A DNA stretch of 64,000 bases, from NCBI GenBank assembly GCA_022839625.1, contig JALHJL010000003.1:62001-126000 (forward strand). The letters run 5' to 3'. How positions within the stretch are numbered: the stretch's first letter is position 1; each line of letters begins with the position of its first letter. Source of the DNA: Phycisphaerales bacterium (GTDB lineage: Bacteria; Planctomycetota; Phycisphaerae; UBA1845; Fen-1342). The position numbers were made by a program, and so were the translations under genes. Below the pieces are notes generated by a model, which was given only the letters and a program-made list of their open reading frames with translations, made no database searches and had not been told where the DNA came from. Positions 16,517-24,381 of the stretch are shown in pieces.

Positions 16517-17922
16517 ACCCCACCTCCGGCCTGCGGGCGCGACTGGCCGAAGCCCACCGCGATCAGCGGGTGGTGGACGCGGTCCATCTGGCCACCTGGC
16601 GCAAGGTCGAGGCGCGCGCGGACGCGATGGCCGGGTTGCGGCACTACGCGGCGCTGCGTGACCGCGCCGCGCAGATTCGACAGCACACTCTTGACCACCT
16701 GCCGCAGTACCTCGAACAGTTCGTGGAGCGGGCGACGGCGCTCGGCGCCACGGTGCATTTCGCAGCCAACGCCGACGCCGCTTGCGCCACGGTCTGCGAT
16801 ATCGCCGTCAGCCGCGGCCTCAAGCTCGCCGTCAAGTCCAAGAGCATGACGACGGAAGAGGTGCATCTCAACGACGCACTGCTCGCGGCCGGCGTCCGCG
16901 TCGTCGAAACCGACCTGGGCGAGTTTATCGTGCAGATCGACCGCGACCGGCCGAGCCACATCATCACGCCGATCATTCACAAGGACCGCCGACAGGTCGC
17001 GCGGGCCATGGCCCGCGAACTCGGTTGCCCCTACACCGAAGATCCGGCCGAGATGACCAGGATCGCCCGGCAACACCTGCGCGACATCTTCCGCCGTTGC
17101 GACCTGGGAATCACCGGTGCCAACTTCGCCGTCGCCGAAACGGGCACGCTGTGCCTGGTGACGAACGAGGGCAACGGCCGCATGACCGTGACCCGCCCCC
17201 GCGTCCACGTCGCGCTGGTCGGCATCGAGAAGATCATCCCGCGGCTGATCGACCTGCCGGTGATCCTCAAGCTGCTGGCCCGCTCCAGCACGGGGCAGCC
17301 GCTGGGCGCCTATACCACGCTCATCACCGGCCCGCGCCGCGAGGGCGACGTGGACGGCCCCGAGGAGCTGCACATTGTCCTGCTCGACAACGGCCGCAGC
17401 CGCATTCTCTCGGGCCCGTTTCGCGAGGTCCTGCGTTGCGTCCGTTGCGGTGCGTGCCTGAACGCCTGCCCGGTGTATCGCAACGTCGGCGGGCACGCCT
17501 ACAACAGCGTCTATCCGGGGCCGATCGGCAGCGTGCTCTCGCCCCTGCTCTACGGCCGGCCGGCCGAGGAGCTGCCGCGGGCCTCCAGCTTGTGCGGCCT
17601 CTGCTACCAGGTCTGTCCCGTGAAGATCGACATCCCCAGGTTGCTCGTCCAATTGCGAACGGCCACGCGCGCCCGCCAGCCGCGCGGCAAACGCCTCCTG
17701 ATGCGCGCCTGGGCGTGGGCGATGGATCGGCCGTGGCTTTATCGGCTGGCCCAGCGGCTCATGCGCCGCCTGCTGCCCGATGACGGCACCGGCTGGATAA
17801 ATAGGGACAACCACCTATTTCGACGGCCACTGCGAGCCTGGACCGCGCAGCGCGACCTGCTGCGCCCGCCGCCGCAGAGCTTTCGCGAACTGTGGAAAGG
17901 TGGTCTCGGCGATGAGCGCTGA
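16513..17922 (+). CDS. lutB: L-lactate dehydrogenase complex Fe-S subunit LutB
   Basis: A 469-residue protein of the LutB/YkgF family. An N-terminal LUD-type domain (LAVKSKSMTTEEVHLNDAL, and GITGANFAVAETGTLCLVTN) is followed by a bis-[4Fe-4S] ferredoxin-like region CVRCGACLNACPVY and CGLCYQVCPVK, then a C-terminal tail with two weakly hydrophobic helices. It passes electrons from lactate oxidation, presumably to the quinone pool. It starts inside the lutA stop and its end overlaps the start of lutC by 11 bp. Confidence 0.93.
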   Translation: MNPTSGLRARLAEAHRDQRVVDAVHLATWRKVEARADAMAGLRHYAALRDRAAQIRQHTLDHLPQYLEQFVERATALGATVHFAANADAACATVCDIAVSRGLKLAVKSKSMTTEEVHLNDALLAAGVRVVETDLGEFIVQIDRDRPSHIITPIIHKDRRQVARAMARELGCPYTEDPAEMTRIARQHLRDIFRRCDLGITGANFAVAETGTLCLVTNEGNGRMTVTRPRVHVALVGIEKIIPRLIDLPVILKLLARSSTGQPLGAYTTLITGPRREGDVDGPEELHIVLLDNGRSRILSGPFREVLRCVRCGACLNACPVYRNVGGHAYNSVYPGPIGSVLSPLLYGRPAEELPRASSLCGLCYQVCPVKIDIPRLLVQLRTATRARQPRGKRLLMRAWAWAMDRPWLYRLAQRLMRRLLPDDGTGWINRDNHLFRRPLRAWTAQRDLLRPPPQSFRELWKGGLGDER

Positions 17923-18622
17923 ATCGCACCCAGCTCCCGCACGCCCCGGTGCCGCCGCCTTGTCCCCGCTGCGAGACTTCCTCCAGCGCCTGCGCCGCGA
18001 GACGTACCGGGCGGGACCGCACGTGCCCCTGCCTGCCTCGCCCACGCACCTCCTGCGCGAGGTCGCCCCCGCCGAGAACCTCGTCTCACGCTTCCAAACC
18101 TCCGCCGCGATGGTCGGTTGCCGAGTCCACCGCGTCCGCCGGGACGAGTGGCTCGCGACGGTCCGCGGCATCCTGCGCGAGCGCTCTGCTCGCACGGTCC
18201 TGGTCGAGCCCCACGCCGAAACAGCTCTGACCGCCGAACGGGCCGCTCAGTTGTCCGAGGCGCTCGAGGCGGAAGGCGTCGCGACGAGCGCTCAGTGTGT
18301 GGACGAGTCCCTCTTCGCGGCCGACGCCTCCGTCACGGGCGTGATCAGTGCCCTCGCGGAAACGGGCACGCTCGTCTGCGTCTCGAGCGCTGCATCCGCG
18401 CGCGGAGCCTCCCTGATCCCGCCGGTGCACATCGCACTCGTCAGCTCTTCGCAGCTCGTCGCGGACCTGTTCGACTTCTTCGAGCGGCTGGGCGCATGGG
18501 CGGAATTGCCGGCAAACGTGAACCTGATCACTGGCCCAAGCAAGACCGCGGATATCGAGGGGGTGCTGGTCACAGGCGTCCACGGTCCGGGCGAGGTGCA
18601 CATCGTCCTGACAGCAGACTGA
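17912..18622 (+). CDS. lutC: L-lactate utilisation protein LutC
   Basis: A 236-residue LUD-domain protein of the LutC/YkgG type. It has VTGVISALAETGTLVCVSS, the loop shared with LutB, and ends with NLITGPSKTADIEGVLVTGV, the family signature. The start ATG at 17912 overlaps lutB by 11 bp, completing a tightly packed lutABC operon. No regulator (LutR/LldR) or lactate permease is seen next to it. Confidence 0.92.
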   Translation: MSAESHPAPARPGAAALSPLRDFLQRLRRETYRAGPHVPLPASPTHLLREVAPAENLVSRFQTSAAMVGCRVHRVRRDEWLATVRGILRERSARTVLVEPHAETALTAERAAQLSEALEAEGVATSAQCVDESLFAADASVTGVISALAETGTLVCVSSAASARGASLIPPVHIALVSSSQLVADLFDFFERLGAWAELPANVNLITGPSKTADIEGVLVTGVHGPGEVHIVLTAD

Positions 18623-19034
18623 CGGGACCCGCGACCAGTCGCCAGACGTCCTCGCCCAGGGCCTACGGCTTGGCCGATTCGCCGCACGCTCCCGACGACA
18701 GACGATGGCGATGGAGGTATGTGTATTATTAATCTTGATAAACCTCTATATATCAAAGAGTGGTTTGTTTTATTTCGGGCACGTTGACAGCGCCGCGTAC
18801 CCTCGAGCGCCGTTGGGCCTCCGCCGTGAATGTGCAATTGGAGTAGTGTTGGACCAGCCGCGCAGGCCGCCTTGTCAAGCGCGGCTCAGCATGTTAGAAA
18901 CCGCGTTACGTGCAGCACCTGTGCTCAACGGAATATGTTCCGGTGACGAAGTAGCCGATAAAATCGTCAACGGGAATCGACCACACCGACAGGGTCAGGC
19001 CGGCCGTCGGCCCGAGCACGGAGATTGACCGACC
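18623..19034. other. Intergenic region, 412 bp, with AT-rich inverted repeat
   Basis: Mostly without coding signal. An AT-rich patch at 18715-18775 includes an inverted repeat TTGATA (18734-18739) / TATCAA (18750-18755), possibly an operator or part of the promoter region of the histone-like gene. A weakly open frame (18705-19028) does not look like a protein. Confidence 0.45.
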
Positions 19035-19226
19035 ATGGACGAGTATCTCAAGCTCAAGCAGCTCGTCGAGGAAGTCGCCGACGACGTGTACAAGGCCGTC
19101 GGCGGCAACAAGGCCGCAGGGACGCGCGTGCGGAAGGCCATGCAGGACATCAAGAACATGGCTCAGGACGTGCGCAAGAAGATCCTTGAGCTGCGCGGGA
19201 GCGAGGACGCGCCGCCCGCGCAGTAG
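19035..19226 (+). CDS. Histone H1-like small DNA-binding protein
   Basis: A 63-residue helical protein: MDEYLKLKQLVEEVADDVYK followed by GGNKAAGTRVRKAMQDIKNM and AQDVRKKILELRG. The GNKAAGTRVRK stretch is characteristic of bacterial histone H1-like (Hc1-related) proteins found in Bacteroidetes, Chlamydiae and planctomycetes. It probably binds and compacts DNA. It lacks the long Lys/Ala-rich tail of larger Hc1/Hc2 proteins. GGAG lies upstream of the ATG. It has its own long upstream region and is likely a single-gene transcript or coupled to the following gene (48 bp). Confidence 0.82.
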   Translation: MDEYLKLKQLVEEVADDVYKAVGGNKAAGTRVRKAMQDIKNMAQDVRKKILELRGSEDAPPAQ

Positions 19227-19274
19227 GGCCGCCTGCCTGCCGCGCCGGACGGTCGCAGGAGTCAGAGAAGGCCG

Positions 19275-19748
19275 ATGCCACCCCCTCTTATTCTCGACCC
19301 GACCACGCTTGATTTCTCGCATCTGCTCGCCGATCGCACCCAGATCGCGCGCGTGAATCCGCACCGTTATGAGTTCGCGCTGGTGGATGGCGTCGTGCTT
19401 CTCGACCAGGAGCACGGGCTCTACGCCGGCTATCACGACGTGCGCGAGGATGCGTTCTGGGTGCGGGGGCACATCCCCGGGCGGCCGCTCTTTCCCGGCG
19501 TGCTGATGATCGAGGTCGCCGCCCAGCTCGCGAGCTTTCTCCATCGCACGCTGTTCACGAACACGGGCTTTCTCGGTTTCACCGGCGTGGACGAAGTCAA
19601 GTTCCGCGGCACCGTTGCGCCGCCGTCGCGATTCGTGGTCGTCGGACGGGGCATCCAGTTGAAACCCCGGCGCATGATCTGCGCCTCGCAAGGCTTCGTC
19701 GGTTCCACGATGGTCTTTGAGGCGGTGATAACGGGCATGCCCGTGTAG
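19275..19748 (+). CDS. FabZ/FabA-like 3-hydroxyacyl-ACP dehydratase
   Basis: A 157-residue hot-dog-fold protein. The stretch RGHIPGRPLFPGVLMIEVAA matches the FabZ active-site region, with the catalytic His in GHIPGRP and the Glu in MIE. It should dehydrate 3-hydroxyacyl-ACP in fatty acid synthesis. It is not next to fabD, fabG or lpx genes, so it may be a second copy or a specialised dehydratase. The 20-residue N-terminal extension before the fold is longer than in typical FabZ. Confidence 0.82.
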   Translation: MPPPLILDPTTLDFSHLLADRTQIARVNPHRYEFALVDGVVLLDQEHGLYAGYHDVREDAFWVRGHIPGRPLFPGVLMIEVAAQLASFLHRTLFTNTGFLGFTGVDEVKFRGTVAPPSRFVVVGRGIQLKPRRMICASQGFVGSTMVFEAVITGMPV

Positions 19749-19915
19749 CACGCCGAGCGCACCCCCACAAACCAACTCGCGCCCCCCGCCGCGACCTCCC
19801 CCGAACACTGATCCAGGTGCTGTGAGAGTCTTCGGCCCACCGGCGGCTTGGCCGTTCCCGTGACCGGAAGTTCGGGAGAGGACTGACAGGACACGGCCGC
19901 GCTGCGCAAGAGAAA

Positions 19916-19957
19916 CGGCGGAGACGGCAGACCTTGCGGTACTGACCGTCTCCGCCG
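19916..19957 (-). terminator. Probable terminator of the fasciclin gene
   Basis: Perfect 12-bp inverted repeat (CGGCGGAGACGG at 19916-19927 and its complement at 19946-19957) with an 18-base loop. On the minus strand it is followed by TTTCTCTT. It lies 71 bp beyond the fasciclin stop. Confidence 0.65.
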
Positions 19958-20027
19958 CGGATTGCTGCACATGGGCCTGCCGGTCCCGGCCGGGACCGTT
20001 TCGGCCGCATCGAGACCTGCGGAGGGA

Positions 20028-20708
20028 CTAGCCCTTCTTCTCGGCCGGCTTCGGCTCGGCCTTCTTGGCCTCGGGCTTGGGAGCTTCCTTCTTCGGCTCT
20101 TCCTTCTTCAACTCGGGCTTCATCTCGACCTTCTTCTCGGCCGGGGCACGAAGCACCGCGTCGATGCCGTGGAGTACGCCGTTGCTCGCGGCCATGTCCG
20201 CCTTGACGACGTGCACCTTGTCATTCAGGACGACCTTGCCGTCCTTGAGAGCCACGGCGATCACGGCTTTCGCATGCATGGTCTTGACGGGCTCGGTGGC
20301 CTTCTCCAGGTCCGCCGCCATCAGCTTGCCCTTGCCCACATGGTACGTGAGCAAGTCCACCAGCTTGGCCTTGTTTTCGGGCTTCTTGAGCTCCTCGAGG
20401 TCCGGGCACGCCTTGAACGCGTCGTCCGTCGGGGCGAACAGCGTCATCGGCGCCGGGCCCTTGAGCACTTCCTCGAGACCCGCGAGCTTGACCAATTCAC
20501 ACAGCGTGTTGAACTTGCCCTCCTTCGCCACCTCGACCAGGTCCTTGCCGTTCTCCTTGTGTTGTGGCGTGGCCTCCGCCTTGGCCTCGACCTTCACTGC
20601 GGGCTTGGCCTCGGGCTTCTTCGGCTCCGGCTGCTGAGCGGCTGCCAACCCGCTGAAAGCCAGCGCGAGACCTGCCACACACAACCCACGCGACACACGT
20701 CCCAACAT
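20028..20708 (-). CDS. Secreted fasciclin-domain protein with Lys/Glu/Pro-rich flanks
   Basis: A 226-residue exported protein. The signal peptide (LCVAGLALAFSGLAAAQ) is followed by a charged linker of PEPKKPEAKP type and then one fasciclin (FAS1) domain: DLVEVAKEGKFNTLCELVKL, PMTLFAPTDDAFKACPDLEE, LLTYHVGKGKLMAADL, ending NGVLHGIDAVL. The C-terminal tail is a low-complexity Lys/Glu/Pro/Ala run of about 40 residues. FAS1 domains mediate adhesion or matrix binding. The ATG at 20708 has AAGGAG eight bases upstream; the TTG 18 bases earlier overlaps that site and is rejected. Confidence 0.9.
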   Translation of the reverse strand: MLGRVSRGLCVAGLALAFSGLAAAQQPEPKKPEAKPAVKVEAKAEATPQHKENGKDLVEVAKEGKFNTLCELVKLAGLEEVLKGPAPMTLFAPTDDAFKACPDLEELKKPENKAKLVDLLTYHVGKGKLMAADLEKATEPVKTMHAKAVIAVALKDGKVVLNDKVHVVKADMAASNGVLHGIDAVLRAPAEKKVEMKPELKKEEPKKEAPKPEAKKAEPKPAEKKG

Positions 20709-20801
20709 CTTTAAGACTCCTTCCAATTCCAGCTTTGAGGCGGCAACACGCCCGGGTGGTCTACACCGACCGCACCGTCCGCCTCCAAAGCGGAATCGTG
20801 A

Positions 20802-20829
20802 ATTGTATCCCCCCTCAACCCCGCTTCAA
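20802..20829 (-). promoter_or_regulatory. Predicted promoter of the fasciclin gene
   Basis: On the minus strand TTGAAG (20829-20824), 16-bp spacer, TACAAT (20807-20802), giving a leader of about 90 bases to the ATG at 20708. Confidence 0.5.
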
Positions 20830-21203
20830 GGTCCACGGTTGCGCGCCGGAAACCGGGCGCACCCCACACGCTCACTCGCCACCCCGACCCGAAGCTGAGC
20901 GAAGAGTCTACGCTCGCGCCTCGAACCGCCGGATGTTCCGCAAGCATCTTAATAACAATATGTTACAAGAATGCCGCTCAAGTTCTGTCTGCGTGGAACA
21001 AATACCGGAAGCGCTCACGGCCAGCTGCTTCAGGAGCGCCAGCCCCAACAACCGCCGCGAGCGCACAGCCCGGCCGTCAACGCCCCGGCGCCGAGCCGGT
21101 CCCCTCGCCGTAAGCTGCCCGGCCATATCCCGAACACCCCGCGTCCCGTCTGCTCGGGCAGTCTTCGGGCCGCTGAGCCGCCGTCCGCAAGCCCTCGCCA
21201 CGG
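20830..21203. other. Intergenic region, 374 bp
   Basis: No gene recognised. A short AT-rich patch (20945-20970) stands out, but no complete promoter is evident. The rest is GC-rich with only shadow frames. Confidence 0.5.
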
Positions 21204-22124
21204 TCAGCCCGGACCACGGCGCTCCGCATTCAGGAACGACCACAGGTCGCGCTCATCGGCGTGCGGCTCGCCGGGACTGACGTTGTTGAGCCGGCCCTCG
21301 AGCATCCAGCGCTCCAATTCGTCCACCTGCGCGAACAGGTGATCGAACGACTCCGCGATGAACAACAGCGGCTGGTAGTGGTGAATCTCGAAGTACTGGT
21401 TGATGACCCACTCCAACTGCAACGGAAACCGCTGGACTTCCGGCGATTCGAGGCTGTGCGCCAGCTCGCCGTAGGAGCTCAGCAGCCCGCTGCCGTAGGC
21501 CCGCAGCTCCTGGCCCTCGCGCATGAGGCCGAACTCGATCGTGAACCAGAAGAAGCGCGCTAGTGCCTTGATGTTGCTCTCGACCCGCCGGATTCGTTCC
21601 GTCTCGTCCGCGACCTCGTGCGCCAGCTCCGCCGCCCGCCGGGCCACCTCGCCGAAACGAACAAGCACGTCGGCGAACACGCGGTCGGTGTGCATGGGCA
21701 CGTGGCCGGCGATGTCGTGGAAGATATCGGGCTCGGGCAGGTAATCGAGCGTCTGCCCGTCGCGGATCGTGATCGTCGTCGGGAACGCACGGTTGCGCAG
21801 GCAGTCGAAGAATACGTACGCGGGCACGTACCCGCTCACCGCCTTGGCGCTGAAGCCGCTCAGCGGCTGAAGAAAACGGTTCACGTCCTCCAGCCGGGGA
21901 ACCTGGTGCGGGTCCATCGCCAGCTTCGACAGTCCGGCCAGAAAGCGGCGATTGGCGTACTTCTGCCACCGCGGCATCATCCGTGCGTACAGCCGCCGCC
22001 ACGTCTCGTGGTTCTCCGGGCTGTACAGCTCGTAGGGCTGGCGAATGAAGACTTCGCCATTGGCCTGGGCCTGCTCGATGAACGGCGCCTTGGTCGTGGT
22101 CAATCCGGCGTGCACGGCGGTCAT
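21204..22124 (-). CDS. phhA: Phenylalanine 4-monooxygenase (aromatic amino acid hydroxylase)
   Basis: A 306-residue non-heme iron, tetrahydropterin-dependent hydroxylase that makes tyrosine from phenylalanine. The iron ligands are visible: HDIAGHVP gives His136 and His141, and FFWFTIEFGL gives Glu197. LDYLPEPDIFHDIAGHVPMH is the family signature. The single-domain bacterial form lacks an ACT regulatory domain. The ATG at 22124 has AAGGAGAA just upstream; a much longer open frame to 22670 only translates the hairpin repeats and is not used. Tyrosine or tryptophan hydroxylation cannot be excluded from sequence alone. Confidence 0.9.
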   Translation of the reverse strand: MTAVHAGLTTTKAPFIEQAQANGEVFIRQPYELYSPENHETWRRLYARMMPRWQKYANRRFLAGLSKLAMDPHQVPRLEDVNRFLQPLSGFSAKAVSGYVPAYVFFDCLRNRAFPTTITIRDGQTLDYLPEPDIFHDIAGHVPMHTDRVFADVLVRFGEVARRAAELAHEVADETERIRRVESNIKALARFFWFTIEFGLMREGQELRAYGSGLLSSYGELAHSLESPEVQRFPLQLEWVINQYFEIHHYQPLLFIAESFDHLFAQVDELERWMLEGRLNNVSPGEPHADERDLWSFLNAERRGPG

Positions 22125-22235
22125 GGGGATTCTCCTTCGGCCGAACTGATTGTAGGCGCCGGAGTGGCGCGTGCGCTCCGCGGAGGGCAGGTCACGGTTG
22201 GCTACGGCCGACGTACCGCCGTGGCGGTCGCCACG

Positions 22236-22475
22236 CAGTAGTGCAACGCTCCGCTTTGCGCCCGCGGCCCGCACCCAGTAGTGCAAAGCTCCGCTTTGCG
22301 CCCGTTGCCCACACCCAGTAGTGCAAAGCTCCGCTTTGCGCCCGCGGCCCAGACGCAGTAGTGCAAAGCTCCGCTTTGCGCCCGCGGCCCGCACCCAGTA
22401 GTGCAAAGCTCCGCTTTGCGCCCGCGGCCCAGACGCAGTAGTGCAAAGCTCCGCTTTGCAGACACCCCCCACACG
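22236..22475 (+). repeat. Tandem array: six copies of a 40-bp repeat with internal hairpin
   Basis: Units start at 22236, 22276, 22316, 22356, 22396 and 22436. Each begins CAGTAGTGCAA and carries the near-perfect hairpin GCAAAGC-TCC-GCTTTGC; the remainder (GCCCGCGGCCC plus AGACG or GCACC) varies a little between units. There are no unique spacers, so it is not a CRISPR array. It lies 110 bp upstream of the phhA start. Two further copies lie at 24144-24223. Confidence 0.92.
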
Positions 22476-22633
22476 GGGCGTTGCACTGCTGCGGCTCGAT
22501 CGTACGCTGTGGTGGGCTACCCGGGAGGCCGCGGAAGGTGCTTTTCGATCAGGACCTCGATCTGCCGCTCGCGGTCGGCCGAGAACCCCGAGTACGCGAG
22601 CAGAACCTTGCCGTCCGGGCCGATCACGTAGTA
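22436..22633 (+). repeat. 198-bp duplication, copy 1
   Basis: Nearly identical to 24184-24381, about 1.75 kb to the right. It begins with the last 40-bp repeat unit and ends abruptly in GATCACGTAGTA. Confidence 0.9.
22517..22633 (-). pseudogene. Duplicated 3' end of the TlpA-like gene
   Basis: Minus-strand fragment equal to the last 39 codons of the intact gene at 24265-25443 (region YYVIGPDGKVLLAYSGFSAD to the stop). It has no start and no upstream coding part, and it is part of the 198-bp duplication. It cannot give a functional thioredoxin because the WCGPC region is absent. Confidence 0.85.
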
Positions 22634-22963
22634 ACAGACCCGGCCGTTGGCACGACACGACCGCCAGCAAGTCTGGGCCGGCACCGCCCGGCCCATCTTT
22701 GGGGCCGAATTACGCCTCGGGTGGACAGGGCACGCCGGGGTTCGTTAAGCTGGCGGCAGTCTCGTGGTCGAGAAAATGCACGTTTGTGGGCCGCGACGCT
22801 CCAGTGGGATGCTGCGTTGCATATGACCGAGGTCGATGCCTGCCCGCAGTTCGTTCTGCCGAGGCTCTACGTGGCTGGCTGGAGAAGGACCAGACCCCGG
22901 AAGCGCACACAGAACTGCCGAGAAGATTTCCACTTGACGCCCGTGACACGACAGGAGATTCCC

Positions 22964-23683
22964 ATGGGTAACGTGCGAACGGCAACGGTGGCACTCTTAA
23001 TCGCCGTTGGCGGATCAACGGGATGCGCAACACTCACGGTGCGGCCGATCAAATCGCCCGAGCCAGTGTGTGCGTTGGTCCCCAACTGCGCTCCGCGTCA
23101 ATTCCAGCGAGTCGCGTTGTTTGTTCAGGTGGATCAAGAGCGGTCAGAAGCGACCACGCTCGTCCCCGTCCTCAATAGGAACATGAGCAACTACGTGTAT
23201 TACGACGATGCGGATGGGCTGATTTTCAGCCGCTTCGAAGCAGCTCTCCTGAAGCGCGGGGCGCAAATCGTCGAGCGCGAGAACCTCGCGCGCGTGCTCA
23301 AAGAGCACGACCTGTCTGCGGCGGGGATCACCGATAGTGGGGGAGCGCAACTGATTTCGCGGGTTACCGGGGCGGATGCACTCCTTCTTGTGCGCGTGCC
23401 TGCCATTCGAGGGCGGCTCGTGTACGTCCACAATATTTACGGCGCGGTCTGCACTTACCTGAACGAAATCTCGCTGTCCACCAAGCTCATCGACGCGACG
23501 AATGCGGAAGTGCTGTGGACATGCTCCGCCGGTAGAACTTCCGAGAGTCTGTTGAACGCGCCAGTTTCGATAAACAACCTTGAAGTAATGCGGTCGCCAT
23601 TGATCGATAAGATTCCCAACGCCGCCAGCGTCATAAATGCCGCAATCGACGATGTCATGATGGAGTGGCCTGCACCCCAATAG
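22964..23683 (+). CDS. CsgG/LpoB-like lipoprotein
   Basis: A 239-residue probable lipoprotein. The leader MGNVRTATVALLIAVGGSTG is followed by a lipobox-type Cys (STGC). The core shows VALFVQVDQERSEATTLVPV, RFEAALLKRGAQIVERENLA and TGADALLLVRV, the pattern of the CsgG/LpoB/TolB-N-like periplasmic fold, where a small domain senses or scaffolds other envelope factors. AGGAGA precedes the ATG at 22964; longer in-frame readings to 22481 run through duplicated DNA. Base composition is somewhat less GC-rich than its neighbours. It sits between the two copies of the 198-bp duplication, together with an hsdM fragment, which suggests it came in with that segment. Confidence 0.75.
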   Translation: MGNVRTATVALLIAVGGSTGCATLTVRPIKSPEPVCALVPNCAPRQFQRVALFVQVDQERSEATTLVPVLNRNMSNYVYYDDADGLIFSRFEAALLKRGAQIVERENLARVLKEHDLSAAGITDSGGAQLISRVTGADALLLVRVPAIRGRLVYVHNIYGAVCTYLNEISLSTKLIDATNAEVLWTCSAGRTSESLLNAPVSINNLEVMRSPLIDKIPNAASVINAAIDDVMMEWPAPQ

Positions 23684-23687
23684 CGCC

Positions 23688-24106
23688 ATGACGCTGCGCA
23701 GAAAGCCACGCGCCGCGAAGCGAGGCTCGTCTGCTGCACCTTCCACCACCGCCCAGCAGCTCGGCTCCCTCATCAAATCCACCCGCGACATCATGCGGAT
23801 GGACATAGGTCTGTCGAGCAACCTCCACCGGCTGCCGATGCTCACCTCGATCATGTTCCTCAAGTTCCTCGACGACCTGCAGCAGACCGAGGAGGCCCAG
23901 TCCAAGCTCGGCGGGCGGCACTACAGGCCCGCCATCGACGAGCGCTACCGTCGGCGCGACTGCGCCGCCAGCGAACCGACATCACCGTCCCCGAGCTGCT
24001 CGCCTTCATCAACCACGAGGAACGCACCCACCCCGACGGCAACAAGGGTCCCGGCCTGTTCGCCGACGTCCGCAGCCTCGGCAACGGTCGCGGCACAACG
24101 ATCAGC
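23688..24106 (+). pseudogene. hsdM: Truncated hsdM (type I restriction-modification methylase N-terminus)
   Basis: Starts at ATG 23688, four bases after the lipoprotein. In frame it reads LGSLIKSTRDIMRMDIGLSS, then NLHRLPMLTSIMFLKFLDDL and HYRPAIDERYR, the typical HsdM N-terminal helical domain. Around 23955-23985 the frame shifts; the continuing homology is in the next frame (DITVPELLAFINHEERTHPD, then KGPGLFADVRSLGNGRG). Homology ends near 24106, before any SAM-binding NPPF motif, and 40-bp hairpin repeats follow at 24144. No hsdS or hsdR is present. Confidence 0.85.
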
Positions 24107-24143
24107 CCGGGCCTTTGGTCTGTTTCACGGCGTCCGCCCCAGA

Positions 24144-24223
24144 GCGTAGTGCAAAGCTCCGCTTTGCGCCCGTCGCCCACACGCAGTAGTGCAAAGCTCC
24201 GCTTTGCAGGCATCCCCCACACC
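24144..24223 (+). repeat. Two further copies of the 40-bp hairpin repeat
   Basis: Units at 24144 and 24184, each with GCAAAGC-TCC-GCTTTGC. They lie between the hsdM remnant and the 3' end of the TlpA-like gene. Confidence 0.9.
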
Positions 24224-24381
24224 GGGCGTTGCACTGCTGCGGCTCGATCGTACGTTGTGGTTGGCTACCCGGGAGGCCGCGGAAGGTGCTTTTCGATCAG
24301 GACCTCGATCTGCCGCTCGCGGTCGGCCGAGAACCCCGAGTACGCGAGCAGGACCTTGCCGTCCGGGCCGATCACGTAGTA
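24184..24381 (+). repeat. 198-bp duplication, copy 2 (parental site)
   Basis: Includes one 40-bp unit, a short spacer and the last 39 codons plus stop of the intact TlpA-like gene. Because the gene is complete here, this is probably the source copy. Confidence 0.85.

Noticed and set aside
18705..19028. Possible 107-residue protein before the histone-like gene
   Set aside because: Begins with a hydrophobic stretch, but the rest is shapeless, it crosses an AT-rich regulatory-looking patch, and no ribosome site or homologous motif is evident.
20945..20970. AT-rich patch as a promoter
   Set aside because: No pair of -35/-10 boxes with acceptable spacing towards either neighbour was found.
22236..22475. 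CRISPR array
   Set aside because: The 40-bp units follow one another directly with no unique spacers, and no cas genes are present.
22125..22670. N-terminal extension of phhA through the hairpin repeats
   Set aside because: It only translates the 40-bp repeats into a repeating Ala/Lys/Arg-rich peptide; the ATG at 22124 has a strong ribosome site and gives the normal family length.
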